NCBI GenBank assembly: GCA_026168455.1 | Contig: CM047426.1 | Span: 77,775,986-77,839,985, forward strand | Length of the DNA: 64,000 nt | Source of the DNA: Theocolax elegans | Taxonomy: Eukaryota; Arthropoda; Insecta; Hymenoptera; Cerocephalidae | Reading direction: 5' to 3' | In this document: positions 59,501 to 64,000 of the stretch, one piece after another | How the letters are laid out: each line of letters begins with the position of its first letter | Position numbering within the stretch: position 1 is the first letter of the stretch | Position numbers and translations under genes: made by a program | The notes under the pieces: model-generated | Seen by the model: only the letters and a program-made list of their open reading frames with translations | Database searches by the model: none | Told to the model about the DNA's origin: nothing

Positions 59501-62500
59501 TCAGTATTTGTAATATTCCATGTCAATTTCGTCATTGTTGGTTAAATTCGCCATTTGTAACATTTCTTTTCACTTTCATCATGCACCTACTTTTTTTGGA
59601 CAACCCGATGAGGCGAAGAATGTTAAATCGACCAAACAAAAAGAAGAAAGTATATAAGTACCGATGCCTCGGTTAATTTAATAAAATTGATGAGAAAATA
59701 CACATTTTCGAGGTAGCAATTTGAATTAAGCGATAACATTTACCTCTGTTAGATTATTTATGACTTTCCCAAATAATATATTTACAAGTACGTAAATCGT
59801 TATTTTCTCATTTATAACTATGAACGATGCACGTCGTACATTTTATTTGGTAAACGATAGAGAGATCGTGGTATTATGAAACTTTTCAGGCCAATTAATA
59901 TCCCTCGTCGGATCTCAAATTTTGTATTTAATTTTTTTAATTATTCGACTAATTGGTTGCGGAGAAAGATGAAATATCGAAAAAAAAAACAAAAAGAAAT
60001 AATCGCTAATGACAATACTTGTACACTTGTGCAACATATTTCGTACGTATAATATTTAAATTGACCGCAAACGGTATTATATTGATTTCATAATATACAT
60101 CGAAAAAAAATTGAATCTAATATCTCAAGAAATTACATACATTATCAAACAATGCATCGAAGCATAATGCATATTTTCTCCTTTTACGATGTTTAGGTAT
60201 TTAAAATTCAATAATTTTGTAAATTGTCAACGAACTGCATTACTAATTAACACGAAATATATACACATGTATAATATGTATGTATGTATCTATGAGTGAT
60301 TAACTTACTAATTGTAGAATAAATCTTCCCTTATAAGTTAGTGAAAACATTTAATAACTGTTTATTGTCTATCCGAGAGATAATAACATCCGCGTTTCGT
60401 AATGATTTTTGCACGAAATTTTTATATATAAAAATAATTCAGAAAATTCCACCATCGAATATAATTACTTGGAGTAATTGCTGCAGAAAATGGCAATATT
60501 TTTCCACCCGTATAAGGACTACCGTTGGCGAAAGCCATAAATTTTTTTATTTCACGCAGCAACCTTTAATAACTTTATTACTATCGTATAATCAAATTTA
60601 TTGCTTATTGTGGTACCATCCCGATTTTTTTTTGGTTGGTAAGGTTCGCGCGATTATCCGTAACAATGGCCCGTCAATTATGTAAACGAGAAGCATTCAT
60701 TGTATACATCGCTTCCGAAAGGGCGAGGCTGTACATTTACGGGGAAAAAATAGCAGTCGCAATATAATGCACGAAGGAGAAAAAAAAAACGTGGCGATTG
60801 CGCGATGAGCTCGCGCGAGCGCACTCCCGATGCTTGTGAGAGGAGTCTTTCTCGCTTTCTCTCTTCAGAGTGGTCGCGAACTCTCCTTAAAGGCATATCG
60901 ACTGAATTTACCGAAGATTTCGATACGGATTTAATTCGTCCCGGTTCAGAGGTTAATAAACTTCGGTTTTAGTTTGGAAAATATCTCGTGGTTATCGAAA
61001 ATATTTTCTTAAACCGCAATAATGGTTAAACTCTAAGTTTTTGTTGCACTGGAATATTTTTTTATTGCGGTAACTTGATAGAAATCTCAAATGTTAATTG
61101 ACAGTTTTTGTCGAGCTCTGACAAAAAATTTGTATTTCTTTCAAGATCTATGCATATCTATATACACCTATTATTTCGTGTAATATTACTTAATTTTATG
61201 ATATTTTTTATAATGTTAAGTTTATTTATGCGTATTTATGTATCAAATTTATTATTTTGAAATCATTGTACTCTGATGTTTATTGAAGTATTCTTCCTCT
61301 TATTCGTAATCATTTTGTAACTTTTTCTCATTAAAATATTGATTCGTATCTTAAATATTGTTTATTTGTAAATGTATCAATATAATGTTTCTACATTTTG
61401 TAAAATAAAATTATAGTTACTATATATAAGAAGGCTTTTTCATGTAATGAACACTGTCATAAGTGAAATTAGAATACGAAAAATAAATTTTAAATGATGA
61501 ATTTTGAAATGTCCGTCATTTTTATTTTTTGCGAGATATTTGAATTAGAATAATTAGAAGCAGATTACGTCTATATTCATCTATTATTACAATTAAAACT
61601 TGCATAAGATTTTAAAGTTGTGCAATTACGACGTTGTTCCAATATGCATCTTTAATGTATATAGTTTAAGAATTATGTAATTTAAAAATTTTAATAAAGC
61701 ATAATTTTCAGGTTGAATACACGCATAAAAGCTCGGGTCATTACGTGCATATCTATTTTCTATTAAATGTTCCAATAATACGGAACTCATTTTATAGCAA
61801 AACAGAAGCTATGCTTTATCTGAGTCATGCCTGTCCGACTTTTGTACTTTAATTTCTTTTAAGGATATCAAACGCGCTTCGTCGTACGTAAGTAAATGGA
61901 GTTTTTTCAGATGATCGAGTGACGAACCGCACGATTGCTTATCGATTTATGGAAATTTTGTGGAACTGTCGGTAGGTCGATTATTCGACACACACCGTTC
62001 ATTTCGGTTAATGCCTCGGTTAGACATTTTATGCGGTTGCGCTACGTATAGGTATATATTACGAGTAATCAGTTATTCGGATTTTGATTGCACGCAACTC
62101 TCGTGATCGGTAAAATATTGTTTGAAATTCGTGTATCGAAAATTTATCTGTCAGCAATTCAGATGTAAGATACGCAAGTTTTATGCAGAATTCACGAATA
62201 TGTATACATCTTGCGAAACTTTTCAATCAAGTATTTAATCTGAAAACTTTTATCATCCTATATTCTACCGATGTTACTGTTACATTTGAAGTTTCATTTA
62301 ATTTTTTGCAAAGTAATTTTTTACGCAGGAAAACTTGCAAGTCGTAAGTTTTATGTCATACGTATTCTTAAAAAGCGTAGTTCATTGTAGAGACTAAATT
62401 TTTTTTCCGTACTTATAAAACACATTACGAATACACATTGTTAAGCGAGGAAATATTAACTTCCAGATGGGAAGTGTATATGTAAAACAAGTCTGCGAGA

Positions 62501-64000
62501 AACACGTATACGTGTATACAGGAAAAAATAGTTTTGAAAAGTTCTTTCCTTTTTCAGTAGAAATGGTTTCGCACTAGACAGACGTAATATTTCTACGTGA
62601 TGCAATTCAACGAAATGAAAACAAAGAAATTGAAGTTTTCTTTGTGTTCTAGAAGATAGGAATTTTTTTAACACATTATTATTACTTTACATAAAATTCA
62701 TGGGAGAGTTTTTCCGTTAGCTCTCGGGACAAGAAGATAATACGTAACTACAATAATAATGTCGTTTAAATTATTTATAAAAAACATTTACATCACATCT
62801 TAAGTATTACGGGAATGGGAATATATATCGAAGTACGCATTTTTATCGGATATCGAGGATATTATTTCGAATATTACCGATAACAATCGATCTTGCAGTT
62901 CGAGAAGTTGTAAACAACCGAGCTATATAAAATTTAATCAGTGTATGGACTCCGAAAAACGTGATCTTAAAACGCGTTTGGCCAGTTGGTTTCTCAATTA
63001 TAACAGAAATTTCCACGTGCCTTGAAACCAAGGACTGTTTTGTAAATAGTGTATACACGATGGATCATTAAATAAAGGAAATAATCGTTCTTTTTTTATA
63101 TACGTATACATATTAAGCAGTAGGATCACGATCGTTTAGAACAATTTTTAACGTGTATATACGTATATTCCATACCAAAGGATTTCCAAAGTGATTTGCA
63201 TACTATAAAATTTCTAAGCCCGAGAAAACGAAGAGAGTCAGAAGCTTTGAAAAAGAAAAAAAATAATAATGTGACCCATTTATCAAGTGACAGTAAAGGT
63301 TACAAGCACAATGGACAAGTATATCATCAGCACACACGTTGAAACCGTGTCTGGTCACTTTCGATCTCTTCGGACGGTATCTACTTTCAACGTATATGTG
63401 CGGAGATATATACTTTCTTACTGTAAACTTTAGCACCATCCTTTTTTCCTTTCTCAAGGTGACAAATCACTCATCAATTCATTCTTTTTATATTTTATTC
63501 TACTCTTCTTCGGCTTTATAGATTTCCTGAAGGTCGTATACCTGATTCACGTGGACGAAATCTTTTTTTTGCGAAATATTATTATGATTCTAGGCTAATC
63601 GAAACAAATTGTGTATTTCATGCAAATGTGTGCACTCAAACAATAAAAAATCGCGCGTTTCAAACTTCAATAAACAATGTTATTCAATAGGCGAATGCAA
63701 TACGTAATTAATATAAGTATTATATGTTAATTATTATTAATTAATATTTCGTCACAAGTTAATTAATATTACTATCTATACATATTATTATAATTTTAGC
63801 GTAAAATTAAAAGTCGTGATGCAATTTGTTATTCACCAGCAATGTAAGTATCTATTCTGTCAGAAAATTAAAATGAATCTTATTCTTCATCTAAAATAGA
63901 GATTGGAAAAAAATGTATAAATTAAAATAAATAATAAAAATATATATATAGATTTAATCTCTATTATTCTATTATGTAAAGGCAATATATACAAATTGAT

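Larger units (their letters stand above)
55240..64000. other. Region upstream of gene C: no supported gene
   Basis: This is AT-rich sequence with GC-richer islands at 56,390-56,700, 57,890-58,330, 60,740-60,900 and 61,860-62,050. In these islands long frames overlap on both strands because stops are rarer, but none has a recognisable domain. A possible first exon is listed separately at 56,403. Confidence 0.4.

Overview
The window looks like nuclear DNA of an insect, most likely a hymenopteran. It is very AT-rich, CpG is not obviously depleted, short GT-AG exons sit in long AT-rich introns, and a decayed Polinton-type element lies at the left end. The order is inferred from composition and gene content; no marker gene names a species.

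Left end (1 to about 6,900): a broken Polinton/adintovirus-like element. On the minus strand lie a retroviral-type integrase, a short GPPGVG protein, a protein ending in a conserved YWDxPNEL-type tail (DUF8207-like) and a packaging ATPase. On the plus strand lie a PLA2-like/minor-capsid ORF, an adenain-like protease, a penton-like protein and the C-terminal half of the major capsid protein. Only the PLA2-like ORF is open from end to end. The rest carry stops, frameshifts, a deletion or insertions. No DNA polymerase B is seen. Two MITE-like elements with TA target sites have inserted into the copy: a 950-bp palindrome at 171-1120 and an 88-bp hairpin at 2267-2354.

Host genes: three spliced genes, all on the minus strand, were assembled by eye from exon ends, splice sites and reading phase. 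(A) CDS 8435-27516, seven exons, 329 aa: a secreted Gly/Ala-rich protein with repeated HAQAGLGG-type units. (B) CDS 39199-40470, two exons, 74 aa: a single-domain pacifastin serine-protease inhibitor. (C) CDS 43916-55059, five exons, 376 aa: a secreted Arg/Gln-rich protein. A and C look like diverged members of one unrecognised family. Both begin with a signal-peptide exon ending in phase 0. Both have an exon ending in I-F-N, with the next exon starting I-P-I-(S/T)-A at the same phase-0 junction. C also has another exon starting IPVTTLEAVSKLIKN, resembling the C terminus of A (IPISALNAVNQLLKN). The pacifastin gene lies between them in the same orientation, so the locus may be a cluster of small secreted-protein genes.

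The rest is intron or intergenic sequence with simple repeats (a 27-unit AT tract, a 15-base G run, a (CG)n tract), a perfect 39-bp tandem duplication just upstream of gene C, several GC-richer islands without convincing coding content, and a few short coding-like ORFs on the plus strand. No rRNA, convincing tRNA, CRISPR or prokaryotic feature was seen.
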